This document shows positions 33,322 to 41,528 of a stretch of 46,079 bases of DNA, piece after piece (position 1 is the stretch's first letter; the number at the start of each line of letters is the position of its first letter). Origin of the DNA: Bacillota bacterium. GTDB lineage: Bacteria > Bacillota > Clostridia > Peptostreptococcales > Anaerovoracaceae. Below the pieces are notes generated by a model, which saw only the letters and a program-made list of their open reading frames with translations, was not told the DNA's origin and made no database searches. The stretch lies in contig JAEDDI010000010.1 in the NCBI GenBank assembly GCA_016293805.1, positions 1 through 46,079 of the forward strand. The letters are read 5' to 3'. The position numbers were made by a program, and so were the translations under genes.

Positions 33322-34128
33322 CTAAAGAAACTTTGTTTTTACTGTATTCCAGAAGGAATACGAATCGAGTCTTATGAGCTTTACGATATTGCTGGAATAG
33401 CTGATTCTCAGCTCTTTAATATTATCGTACTGCTGTTCCCATCCGTCAAACATTATATATAGATGTGAACTGTCACTTCTCTTTTCCGGAATAATTGAAA
33501 TAGTAAGGTCAGAAGGAAGAAGAAGTGATGAAGTAAAAGAACGGTACGCAATCGTGTTCATAGGTGCAATAGGGGTAACCTGAAGCACATTGATTCTGGG
33601 ATCTACTATACTTCCACCAAGTGAGTAATTGTATGCTGTTGAGCCGGCCGGTGTAGCGACGAGAATTCCGTCGCCGCTGAATCTTTCGATATATGTATCA
33701 TCAATTGAAAGGTTCAGATGAAGAAGTTTGGTATGAGGGCCTCTTACATATACCTCGTTGATACCATAGTGTGTGTATACCTTCTGGTCATCTGTTATGC
33801 ATGTGATCATTACTGCCGGAAGATCCTGAATAACGTATTTTCCATTCAGATATCTTGTGATGAAATCGTCAATACCATCGGGTGTTATCTCCTGAAAGAA
33901 ACCGAGGTGTCCGGTATTCACACCGATTATAGGCATGGATGGCAGGCTGTGGGTCTGGACAGTATCCAGAAAACAGCCGTCACCGCCAATGCATACAGTA
34001 AGTTCTGCATTCTGATCAAACTCATCTGTAACGGTAAATCCGTTTTTTTTGAGTTTTTCTGCCATTACTTTAAATGTCTTAACGGACAGCGCATTGTTGT
34101 TATATGAAATATTGACATATCTATTCAT
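33322..34128 (-). CDS. nadK: NAD kinase
   Basis: Phosphorylates NAD to NADP. 268 residues. Diagnostic motifs are GGDG in CIGGDGCFLDTV, the NTGHLGFF block, and GDGILVATPAGSTAYNYSLGG. Its start lies 8 nt inside the pepF stop, with TAGGAG upstream, indicating coupled translation. nadK next to rluA-like genes is common in Firmicutes. Confidence 0.94.
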   Translation of the reverse strand: MNRYVNISYNNNALSVKTFKVMAEKLKKNGFTVTDEFDQNAELTVCIGGDGCFLDTVQTHSLPSMPIIGVNTGHLGFFQEITPDGIDDFITRYLNGKYVIQDLPAVMITCITDDQKVYTHYGINEVYVRGPHTKLLHLNLSIDDTYIERFSGDGILVATPAGSTAYNYSLGGSIVDPRINVLQVTPIAPMNTIAYRSFTSSLLLPSDLTISIIPEKRSDSSHLYIMFDGWEQQYDNIKELRISYSSNIVKLIRLDSYSFWNTVKTKFL

Positions 34129-35923
34129 AGTCTGCTCCTAATACAAGTTTTTCAAACTTATCAACAAGCGATTCAAACAGTTTCATGGCATCGATAACAG
34201 GTCCCGGTTCCGACATATCGACACCTGCTGTTTTAAGCAGTTCAACAGGATAGTCAGATTCACCGGTTGTCAGGAATTCTCTGTATGCAGCAGCAGCCGG
34301 TTCGCCTTCTGAAAGAATTTTTGAAGATATTGCTGTTGCAGCAGAATAACCGGTTGCATATTTATACACATAGAATGCTGTGTAAAAATGAGGGATTCGG
34401 GCCCATTCGTACCTGATGTACTCATCATCTGCAAGTGATTCACCGAAGTATTTTCTGTTGAGCTTATCGTAAGTATCGCTGAGCCACTCTGCAGTGAGAA
34501 CAGTTCCTTCTTCAATTGCCGTGTGCGTAATATGTTCAAATTCTGCAAACATGGTCTGTCTGAATACAGTCGTTCTGAATTCTTCTATGTACATATTAAG
34601 CAGATATTTTTTCATGTCGGGATCTGTTTCATTTTCGAGAAGATAATTCATCAGAAGTGATTCATTGACAGTTGATGCCACTTCGGCTGTGAAAATTGAA
34701 TGTGAACCATAAATAAACGGCTGATTTTCACGTGTGTAGCTTGAATGCATCGAATGTCCCATCTCATGAACAAGGGTGAATACATCTTTCAGTGAGTCAG
34801 TGTAGTTCATAAGGATATACGGCATGGAATCATATGATCCGAAACTGTATGCTCCGCTTGTTTTTCCTTCGTTTTCATAGACATCAATCCATCCCGAGCT
34901 GATACCTTCATTCATTCTTTCGATGTATTCACTGCCGAGCGGTGCCAGAGCCTTCCGGGCAATTTCAACAGCCTCTTCAAATGATATTTTCTTTTCGGGA
35001 ACATCAATGAGAGGAACGTAAATATCGTACATCCTGAGTTCTTCATTACCCAGCATCTTCCTGCGAAGTTCGATATATCTGTGTAGCACAGGCAGATATG
35101 AATTAATTACATCAATAAGATTATCGTAAACTTCAGGTGATACATTGTCTGATGATAAAGCTGCCTGGCGCGCACTTTTATATTTTCTGATTCTCGCTGT
35201 GATAACATCTGTTTTTGTATTATAGTTGTATGCTGATGCTATCGTGTTTATCTGTTTTCTGTATGCTTCATAAAGATTTTCGTAAGCCTGTTTTCTCACG
35301 CTGCGGTCATGGTTTTCCATGAATCGTATATAGTTGCCGTGTGTGAGCTTCCGGCTGACGCCGTTTTCATCTTTTATCTCTCCAAAAGAGATATCTGCGT
35401 TGTTTAGCATTGTGAATATGTCTCCGGGCGCTCCTGTTACTTCTGACAGCTGTGCCATGATATTTTCTTCAGCTTCGGAAAGAACGTGTTCTTTTTCTCT
35501 CAGCAGTTCATCGATATAGTGGGTGTATACTGACAGTTCTTCGTTATCTGCTATAAGGGCTCTTATATGCTCTTCATCTGCACCTAATAATTCCGGTGTG
35601 AAGAAAGAAAGAGCTGAACTGATTTTTGCGATTGCGGAAAAACACCTGTCTGTCATTGCCTGATATTCAGGGAGTCTGTTATCTTCGTCTCTCTTCATTC
35701 TGGCATAAACATAAGCTCTTTCCAGAGTCCGCCATATGTCATCCTTATCTCTCAGGGCTTTAAGCAGTATATCTGCATTTTCAGTCAGTCTGCCCCTGTA
35801 TTCCGAATATGTCTCTGCAGTCTTCAGTGCTGATTCAATATCATTTTCCCAGTCAGATAAAGAACTGTACATTGCCTGGATATTCCATTTGTATCTGCTG
35901 TCTATTTCATTTCGCTTAGTCAT
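34121..35923 (-). CDS. pepF: oligoendopeptidase F
   Basis: 600-residue M3-family zinc metallopeptidase that cleaves short peptides in the cytoplasm. The zinc-binding motif HEMGH is at 386-390, followed by SMHSSYT; the third ligand lies in the downstream STVNESLLMNYLLEN block. The N-terminal helical oligo-F region (about 110-180) is present. GAGGAG precedes ATG 35923. First gene of pepF-nadK-rluA. Its promoter was not clearly identified. Confidence 0.94.
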   Translation of the reverse strand: MTKRNEIDSRYKWNIQAMYSSLSDWENDIESALKTAETYSEYRGRLTENADILLKALRDKDDIWRTLERAYVYARMKRDEDNRLPEYQAMTDRCFSAIAKISSALSFFTPELLGADEEHIRALIADNEELSVYTHYIDELLREKEHVLSEAEENIMAQLSEVTGAPGDIFTMLNNADISFGEIKDENGVSRKLTHGNYIRFMENHDRSVRKQAYENLYEAYRKQINTIASAYNYNTKTDVITARIRKYKSARQAALSSDNVSPEVYDNLIDVINSYLPVLHRYIELRRKMLGNEELRMYDIYVPLIDVPEKKISFEEAVEIARKALAPLGSEYIERMNEGISSGWIDVYENEGKTSGAYSFGSYDSMPYILMNYTDSLKDVFTLVHEMGHSMHSSYTRENQPFIYGSHSIFTAEVASTVNESLLMNYLLENETDPDMKKYLLNMYIEEFRTTVFRQTMFAEFEHITHTAIEEGTVLTAEWLSDTYDKLNRKYFGESLADDEYIRYEWARIPHFYTAFYVYKYATGYSAATAISSKILSEGEPAAAAYREFLTTGESDYPVELLKTAGVDMSEPGPVIDAMKLFESLVDKFEKLVLGADYE

Positions 35924-35941
35924 GTATCTGCTCCTCGTTGC

Positions 35942-35970
35942 TTGATAATTTTTAATATCTGGTCTATACT
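35942..35970 (+). promoter_or_regulatory. promoter of the acidic protein gene
   Basis: TTGATA at 35942-35947, 17-nt spacer, TATACT at 35965-35970; transcription would start near 35977. Confidence 0.65.
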
Positions 35971-36014
35971 CATTTAAAAGTATATCATTGTTTGAATTAA
36001 TTTACGAGGTTGAA

Positions 36015-36626
36015 ATGGACATATTGGAACTTTTTGAAATTCTTGATATTGAAAGTGCAGATGATTTTAAATACTTTGATAACATGGCTGCTTTGCTTGA
36101 ATCCGAGGAGAACATATCATATGAGGCGATACACGGACTTCTGTCCGCAGTTGAGCCGGATACGACAGCTGAACTCATAACAGACTATTTTACTGATATT
36201 ATGGAAGGTGTGCCTGAGGCCGAACAGGAGATGTTTCAGCTTCTTGATAATATAAGAAGTGTTATGAAAGGTCTTGCACTCAATACTGACGATGAATCGC
36301 ACATGGCAAAGCTTGCAGATGAGTTTTACAGGTTCAGAAACTGGTACAATTTTGATACAGATGTAATATGTCAGTCAAATACTACAGGAAACAGAACACT
36401 GCTTCCTGTACGGGATGCACTTGTTCTGTACAGAGCCGAGAAGTTTCAGGGCGATGAATACAATTACGATTTCAGTTCATGCTGCGATTATGAAATCGAT
36501 GAATATGTTGTTTCATTTGAGGCCGGAAACGATAATGATGAATATGATTACACAGAAGGCAATGAAGAGCAGGCGCTTCTTGACAGTGATTACATCTACG
36601 ATGATGATTTTGTTCTCGAAGAGTAG
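36015..36626 (+). CDS. acidic protein of unknown function
   Basis: 203-residue protein not recognised as any family. It is strikingly acidic throughout and especially after residue 165 (DNDEYDYTEGNEEQALLDSD, then DDDFVLEE). Predicted all-helical N-terminal two-thirds without membrane segments or signal peptide, and two adjacent Cys (SSCCDY). ATG 36015 has GAGGT at 36006-36010; a TTG at 35988 in frame lacks a site. Possibly a regulator or partner protein, but no function is assignable. It has its own promoter. Confidence 0.75.
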   Translation: MDILELFEILDIESADDFKYFDNMAALLESEENISYEAIHGLLSAVEPDTTAELITDYFTDIMEGVPEAEQEMFQLLDNIRSVMKGLALNTDDESHMAKLADEFYRFRNWYNFDTDVICQSNTTGNRTLLPVRDALVLYRAEKFQGDEYNYDFSSCCDYEIDEYVVSFEAGNDNDEYDYTEGNEEQALLDSDYIYDDDFVLEE

Positions 36627-36688
36627 ATATTTCATATTCTTTTCACATTCATCTGATAATATATTGTAAAAGAAAGCAGGAGAATTAT

Positions 36689-37594
36689 ATGAGCATAAGT
36701 TTATGTCAGGGTTTTGAAGGTCATGACAGGTTCGGTTTTGATGAGGGAATCTCAAGGGTGACAGGAGGTCCGGGCTGTGAGGTGTTCCTCATTACCAGAT
36801 ATGAAAAAACAGTACTTATAGACTGCGGAATGGCATTCTGCGCAGCAGACACGATTGAAAACATCAGGAGAGTCCTGGGTGAACGTAAACTTGACTGTGT
36901 ATTTGTAACTCACAGTCACTATGATCATATCGGAGCGCTTCCGTATATACTGAATGCTTTTCCTGATGCGGCTGTTTATGGAAGTGAAAAATGCAGATAT
37001 GTGTTTTCAAGAGAAGGAGCGAGAAAAGTCATCAGCAAGCTAGGCAGTGATGCCAGAGATCTGTTTACGGATAACCGGGAGGAAATAATTGTTGACGGAC
37101 TCCGCGTTGATCAGGTGGTAAGTGATATGCAGAGAGTGGATATAGGCGGCGGAGAAATAGTATGTCTTGAAACAAAGGGACACACTGACTGCTGTATGTC
37201 GTTTGTGCTGGAACCTGATTCAATTCTTTTTGGCTCTGAGAGTACAGGTGTTCTTCAGGGAGCCAATGAAGTGTGCGCTGAAATACTAAAGAGCTACAGC
37301 GACAGCATGGAGTCACTGAGAAAATGCAGAGAGTATGGCGCAATGCATTATGTATGTCCTCACTTCGGATTGATTCCCGACGATTTTCAGCAGGAATTCT
37401 TTGATAAGTATCTGGAATTTGCCAGAAGAGAACTCAAGCTGGTAAAGGAATGGTATGCACAGGGACTTGATGATGATCAGGTGCTTGAGAAGTATGTTGA
37501 GGAATACTGGAGTGAAGAGAGGGCTTCAGAGCAGCCTATGGAGGCATTTCTGGCAAATGCCGTGCCTATGATAAAAGTGCTGAAGGAGGCATGA
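36689..37594 (+). CDS. metallo-beta-lactamase-fold hydrolase
   Basis: 301-residue soluble MBL-fold protein. The metal motif THSHYDHIG gives H75, H77, D79 and H80; ETKGHTDCCMSF holds the next ligand His; FGSESTG occupies the place where many members have an Asp ligand, so metal binding may differ. A C-terminal helical extension (about 230-301) follows. The MBL family covers thiolesterases, phosphodiesterases and others; adjacency to a hotdog thioesterase gene hints at thioester chemistry, which is only inference. GCAGGAG precedes the ATG. Confidence 0.82.
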   Translation: MSISLCQGFEGHDRFGFDEGISRVTGGPGCEVFLITRYEKTVLIDCGMAFCAADTIENIRRVLGERKLDCVFVTHSHYDHIGALPYILNAFPDAAVYGSEKCRYVFSREGARKVISKLGSDARDLFTDNREEIIVDGLRVDQVVSDMQRVDIGGGEIVCLETKGHTDCCMSFVLEPDSILFGSESTGVLQGANEVCAEILKSYSDSMESLRKCREYGAMHYVCPHFGLIPDDFQQEFFDKYLEFARRELKLVKEWYAQGLDDDQVLEKYVEEYWSEERASEQPMEAFLANAVPMIKVLKEA

Positions 37595-38001
37595 TGACAG
37601 ATAAGTATCAGGATTTGAAAAAGCTCAATGACAGAGACAATATAGCCGGACACTATGGAATGGAGATTGAAAGTCTTTGTGAAACAAGGTGTGTCATATC
37701 GATGAAGATAAGGGATGATTGTCTGAATTATCATGGAACCCTTCACGGCGCGCTGTATTATGCGATGGCGGATATGTCAAGCGGAGTGCTTGCTCATGTG
37801 GACGGCAGGTCACATGTTACGCTGTCAGGCGAGCTGAACTTTATGAAAACAGTATCAGAAGGGACTGTAAGAGCAGTATCTGAGTTTGAGCATAGTGGAA
37901 GAAAGACAAGCGTGCTTTCTGTTCATATTTACGATGACAACGATACTCTTCTTGCTTCAGGCAACTATACATTCTACTGTGTGGGAGAAAAAAAGAGATG
38001 A
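37594..38001 (+). CDS. PaaI-like hotdog thioesterase
   Basis: 135-residue protein with the hotdog-fold signature LNYHGTLHGALYYAMADMSSG (split here by its G-x-x-HGG-like loop), typical of PaaI/YbgC-type acyl-CoA thioesterases, and a beta strand SGELNFMKTVSEG. AAGGAGG (37583-37589) is better spaced for ATG 37594 than for ATG 37591; both overlap the preceding stop. It overlaps the next gene by 4 nt. The acyl-CoA substrate is unknown. Confidence 0.82.
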   Translation: MTDKYQDLKKLNDRDNIAGHYGMEIESLCETRCVISMKIRDDCLNYHGTLHGALYYAMADMSSGVLAHVDGRSHVTLSGELNFMKTVSEGTVRAVSEFEHSGRKTSVLSVHIYDDNDTLLASGNYTFYCVGEKKR

Positions 38002-39314
38002 ATAGAATTTTAAAGAGAATTGCAGCTGTATTTACTGCTGTATCTGTAATTGCAGCTATACCGTGTTTTGCATACGGGGCGACATATACATCGGATATCA
38101 CTGTTATAGGGCAGCAGCTTCGCAGTGCGTGCGCGCAGAGACTTAAACAGGACACTCTGCTGTTCAAAACGCAGGAAAAACTAAGGGTATCGACTTTAAA
38201 CAGCGAGCTTTACAGAGTGACGGATGACCCGTATGAAGGCGACTATCTGAGATATACTATTGATAATATTGAGTACAAGGTTGCTGATCTGAAGAAGAGC
38301 GGTACATACTACTATTATCTTCTCAGGGCCGTTCCGGTATATAAAACTGACATTGACCAGCAGCAGGCGGTAATACAGTATGTAGATGAAAAAACATCCG
38401 GATTCGGATTTACTTTCATGGATTCAGAATACTATAAAGTAAGGACAATTTACGATTATCTGAAATCAGATATCGTTTATGACGAAAGCGCTGGGGATAC
38501 AGCATATGATGCGGCTTCGGGAACTGCTGACTCAAAAGGAATAGCGATGCTCGCATATGCTGTGTTCAAAAATGCAGGACTCGGTAGCAGAATAATCGCC
38601 GGCAGTGCAGGACATTACTGGAATCTTGTAAAGATTGGTGAAGAGTGGTATAACCTGGATATCACGAGTGAAGAAGAAGGAGGCTTTCTGACAAGTGATG
38701 AGACATTCGGAAATCTGTATGAACGAGATATAGATCAGACTCAGCTTGAAAGCTGTCCTGCAGATTATGCACCATCTGAAGAGGTGTTTGATCTTGGTAT
38801 CACTAATGATCCTTCAACCGGTAAACTGATAATTGCATGGAACAGAATAGAGGGAGCTACATACAAAGTATACAGAAATACATCACCTGGCGTGACAGAC
38901 ACTGAAGCCGATGAGCCGTTTCTTGAGACTGACTCTTCAACATTTACAGATTCTGAAGGGACTGCGGGAAAAAAGTATTACTATATCATTACAGCTGAGA
39001 AGGACGGAGTGACATATAAAACAGTTGAAAGGTACAGGTGTGTGGATCTTGCAGCACCGACTGCGAAATCAGCTCTTTTATCTTCAAAAATAAAAGTTAC
39101 ATGGACAAAAGTTTCAGGTGCGAAGAAGTATTATGTCTACAGGAGTACATCGCCTGACAGGAACTTCAAGCTTGTTAAGACAACCACAGGAAGAGTGTAT
39201 TATCACACTACTGCGAAAAAAGGAGTGAGATATTATTACAAGATTAAGGCGTCAAACGGAAACAGTGCAGCGACATCAGCATTCAGCAATATGGCATACA
39301 GAACATTCAGATAA
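37998..39314 (+). CDS. secreted transglutaminase-like protein with two FN3-type modules; Cys replaced by Ser
   Basis: 438-residue exported protein. Signal peptide about 1-27, cleavage near AYG-AT. Residues about 130-225 form a transglutaminase/protease-like core: the site that is normally C-x-G reads S179-K-G181, while His H206 (HYWN) and Asp D221 (WYNLD) are kept. Two fibronectin-like modules follow (about 260-345 and 348-432) with KLIIAWNRIEGATYKVYR and KIKVTWTKVSGAKKYYVYR. It overlaps the thioesterase stop by 4 nt and ends at a terminator. Without the Cys it is probably a binding protein of the cell surface, not a cross-linking enzyme. Confidence 0.78.
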   Translation: MNRILKRIAAVFTAVSVIAAIPCFAYGATYTSDITVIGQQLRSACAQRLKQDTLLFKTQEKLRVSTLNSELYRVTDDPYEGDYLRYTIDNIEYKVADLKKSGTYYYYLLRAVPVYKTDIDQQQAVIQYVDEKTSGFGFTFMDSEYYKVRTIYDYLKSDIVYDESAGDTAYDAASGTADSKGIAMLAYAVFKNAGLGSRIIAGSAGHYWNLVKIGEEWYNLDITSEEEGGFLTSDETFGNLYERDIDQTQLESCPADYAPSEEVFDLGITNDPSTGKLIIAWNRIEGATYKVYRNTSPGVTDTEADEPFLETDSSTFTDSEGTAGKKYYYIITAEKDGVTYKTVERYRCVDLAAPTAKSALLSSKIKVTWTKVSGAKKYYVYRSTSPDRNFKLVKTTTGRVYYHTTAKKGVRYYYKIKASNGNSAATSAFSNMAYRTFR

Positions 39315-39325
39315 TATGATTTCAT

Positions 39326-39357
39326 GGCAGGACATTGTGTTCTGCCTGATTTTTTTC
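39326..39357 (+). terminator. intrinsic terminator
   Basis: GGCAGGACA, loop TTG, TGTTCTGCC, then TGATTTTTTT. Confidence 0.88.
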
Positions 39358-39376
39358 AGGATCCGGCATTTACCCC

Positions 39377-39404
39377 TTGACAGGGTAGGTAAATAAGTTA
39401 TAAT
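39377..39404 (+). promoter_or_regulatory. promoter of iscS-iscU-iscR
   Basis: Perfect TTGACA (39377-39382), 16-nt spacer, perfect TATAAT (39399-39404), the best sigma-A match in the window. A second TATAAT overlaps at 39404-39409. Confidence 0.8.
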
Positions 39405-39428
39405 ATAATCACCTACCGTAAAGGTAGG
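39384..39428. promoter_or_regulatory. candidate Rrf2/IscR operator, three half-sites
   Basis: GGTAGGT at 39384-39390 (in the -35/-10 spacer), its inverse ACCTACC at 39411-39417 (around the transcription start) and GGTAGG at 39423-39428. The last two form a tight dyad with a 5-nt centre. Placement over a promoter for an operon that encodes an Rrf2 regulator suggests autoregulation; the protein that binds is inferred. Confidence 0.55.
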
Positions 39429-39452
39429 AAAAAGAAATAAGGAGATAATACT

Positions 39453-40640
39453 ATGAACGTTTATGCTGACAATGCGGCTACTACAGAAATGAGCAGACTT
39501 GCAAAGGACGTAATGATTTCATATATGGAGAATATTTACGGAAATCCTTCAAGTCTTCATTCAATAGGACAGAGGGCTGCTGAAGAACTTGCAAAAGCGA
39601 GAAAACAGGTAGCAGACTGTATCGGCTGCGATCCTGTCGAAATATATTTTACATCGGGCGGAAGCGAAGCCGATAACCAGGCACTTGTATCGGCGGCCGC
39701 AATAGGTAAGAGAAAGGGCAGGAAACATATTATATCAACTGCATTTGAGCATCATGCTGTATTGCACACCCTTGAAAGGCTTGAAAAGGAAGGTTTTGAA
39801 ATAGAACTTCTTCCTGTAGGCGAAAAGGGTACTGTAACCGCGAAGCAGGTCGCAGATGCAATAAGACCGGATACATGTCTTGTTACAATTATGTATGCAA
39901 ACAACGAAATAGGTTCAGTGCTTCCGATAAGTGAAATCGGTCAGGTGTGCAGGGCGAAAGATGTTCTCTTCCATACAGATGCAGTGCAGGCTGCGGGACA
40001 CCTTCATATAAATGTTAAGGAGCAGAATATCGATATGCTTTCTCTTTCGGCGCACAAATTCCACGGACCTAAGGGTGTCGGAGTGCTTTATGCGAAAAGA
40101 GGAATTTTCCTGACTAATATTATAGAAGGGGGTGCTCAGGAGAGAGGCAAGCGTGCCGGAACAGAAAATCTTCCCGGGATAATGTCAATGGCGGCAGCAC
40201 TTGAGGATTCATGTTCACGTATAGATGAGAATTATGCTGCTGTCTCACATCTCAGAGACAGACTGATTGAAGGACTGTTAAAGATTCCTCACTGTGCTCT
40301 GAATGGTGACCCTGATAACAGACTTCCTGGTAATATCAATTTCTGTTTTGAGGGAATTGAAGGGGAAAGTCTGCTGCTTCTTCTTGATGCCAAGGGAATC
40401 TGCGCATCGTCAGGAAGCGCATGCACTTCCGGTTCACTTGACCCAAGTCATGTTCTTCTTGCAATAGGAAGACCGCATGAAGTTGCTCACGGATCGCTGA
40501 GACTTAGTATCTGCGAGAACAATACAGAAGAAGAAATCGATTATATGCTTGAGGAAATTCCAAAGGTTGTAGAGTATCTGAGAGGTATGTCGCCTGTATG
40601 GAAGGATCTTATAAGCGGAAAGAAACAGTTTATGCTTTAG
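39453..40640 (+). CDS. iscS: cysteine desulfurase (IscS/NifS type)
   Basis: 395-residue PLP enzyme that takes sulfur from cysteine for Fe-S cluster assembly. The N-terminus reads VYADNAATTEMS. The PLP Lys is K202 in LSAHKFHGPKG; the sulfur-carrying Cys is C324 in GSACTSGSLDPSHVL. AAGGAG lies upstream of the ATG. First gene of the operon, with iscU 11 nt downstream. Confidence 0.95.
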   Translation: MNVYADNAATTEMSRLAKDVMISYMENIYGNPSSLHSIGQRAAEELAKARKQVADCIGCDPVEIYFTSGGSEADNQALVSAAAIGKRKGRKHIISTAFEHHAVLHTLERLEKEGFEIELLPVGEKGTVTAKQVADAIRPDTCLVTIMYANNEIGSVLPISEIGQVCRAKDVLFHTDAVQAAGHLHINVKEQNIDMLSLSAHKFHGPKGVGVLYAKRGIFLTNIIEGGAQERGKRAGTENLPGIMSMAAALEDSCSRIDENYAAVSHLRDRLIEGLLKIPHCALNGDPDNRLPGNINFCFEGIEGESLLLLLDAKGICASSGSACTSGSLDPSHVLLAIGRPHEVAHGSLRLSICENNTEEEIDYMLEEIPKVVEYLRGMSPVWKDLISGKKQFML

Positions 40641-40651
40641 GAGGTTAGATT

Positions 40652-41086
40652 ATGGCTTTATATACAGATACAGTTATGGATCATTTCATGAATCCGAGAA
40701 ATGTCGGCTCAATAGATGATGCTTCGGGAGTGGGAGAAGTAGGAAACGCTAAATGTGGAGACATTATGAAGATGTATCTTCAGATAGAAGATGGAATAAT
40801 CAGTGATGTGAAATTCGAAACATTCGGATGCGGAAGCGCCATTGCTTCTTCTTCAATGGCAACAGAGCTTATCAAAGGCAAGACAATAGATGAGGCGCTT
40901 GCTGTAACAAACAGGCAGGTGGTTGATGCCCTTGGAGGTCTTCCGGCACAGAAGCTCCACTGCAGCGTGCTTGCTGAGGAATCTATAAAGGCAGCTGTAA
41001 AAGATTATTATGACAGAAACGGTATCGAATATGATCACAGCAGGTTCCCTGACTGTGATGACTGCGAAGGATGCCACATGGTGTGA
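40652..41086 (+). CDS. iscU: Fe-S scaffold IscU/NifU with cysteine-rich tail
   Basis: 144-residue scaffold on which clusters are built before transfer. The three cluster Cys are in NAKCGD, FGCGSAIA and LHCSVLA. The scaffold domain ends near residue 127; the remaining tail contains PDCDDCEGCHMV, three further Cys and one His, which is not part of the minimal IscU fold. Clostridial homologues often carry acidic or His-rich tails here. GGAGG precedes the ATG. Confidence 0.93.
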   Translation: MALYTDTVMDHFMNPRNVGSIDDASGVGEVGNAKCGDIMKMYLQIEDGIISDVKFETFGCGSAIASSSMATELIKGKTIDEALAVTNRQVVDALGGLPAQKLHCSVLAEESIKAAVKDYYDRNGIEYDHSRFPDCDDCEGCHMV

Positions 41087-41090
41087 TGAA

Positions 41091-41492
41091 ATGTTTGTTT
41101 CTACAAGAGGGAGGTATGCTCTCAGAGTAATAATCGATCTTGCAGAGCATGAGGCAGATGGATATACAGCGATGAGAAAAGTGGCAGAAAGACAGAATAT
41201 ATCGCTTAAATATCTGGAAAAGATTCTTCCGGTTCTTGTGTCTGAGGGAATACTGCACGGTGTTCACGGCAAAGGCGGAGGATACAGACTAGCCAGGAGA
41301 CCTGAAGAGATAAAAGTAGGAGATGTGATTCATCTTACTGACGGGGATCTTGTTACAGTAGCATGTGTTGAGTGTAATTCACAGCCGTGTGAGAAGACAA
41401 GTGAATGCAGGACGAAGCCGATGTGGAATGAACTTAATCATGTGATTAATGACTATCTTGATGGTGTGACAATTGCAGATTTGATGATGTAA
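41091..41492 (+). CDS. iscR: Rrf2-family regulator (IscR-like)
   Basis: 133-residue winged-helix DNA-binding protein that probably carries a [2Fe-2S] cluster and represses the operon when clusters are plentiful. The N-terminus STRGRYALRVIIDLA and the recognition region LKYLEKILPVL then GVHGKGGGYRLAR are typical. The ligand loop has four Cys: CVECNSQPCEKTSEC. I start at ATG 41091, four bases after the iscU stop, matching the family N-terminus; upstream in-frame starts lie inside iscU. The ribosome binding site is weak, so coupling to iscU is likely. It is the last gene of the operon. Confidence 0.9.
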   Translation: MFVSTRGRYALRVIIDLAEHEADGYTAMRKVAERQNISLKYLEKILPVLVSEGILHGVHGKGGGYRLARRPEEIKVGDVIHLTDGDLVTVACVECNSQPCEKTSECRTKPMWNELNHVINDYLDGVTIADLMM

Positions 41493-41493
41493 G

Positions 41494-41526
41494 AAAAGGA
41501 CTGTGGTTACTTTCCACAGTCCTTTT
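41494..41526. terminator. bidirectional intrinsic terminator
   Basis: 13-bp perfect stem AAAAGGACTGTGG / CCACAGTCCTTTT with a 7-nt loop, between convergent iscR and the lipoprotein gene. Confidence 0.93.
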
Positions 41527-41528
41527 AA

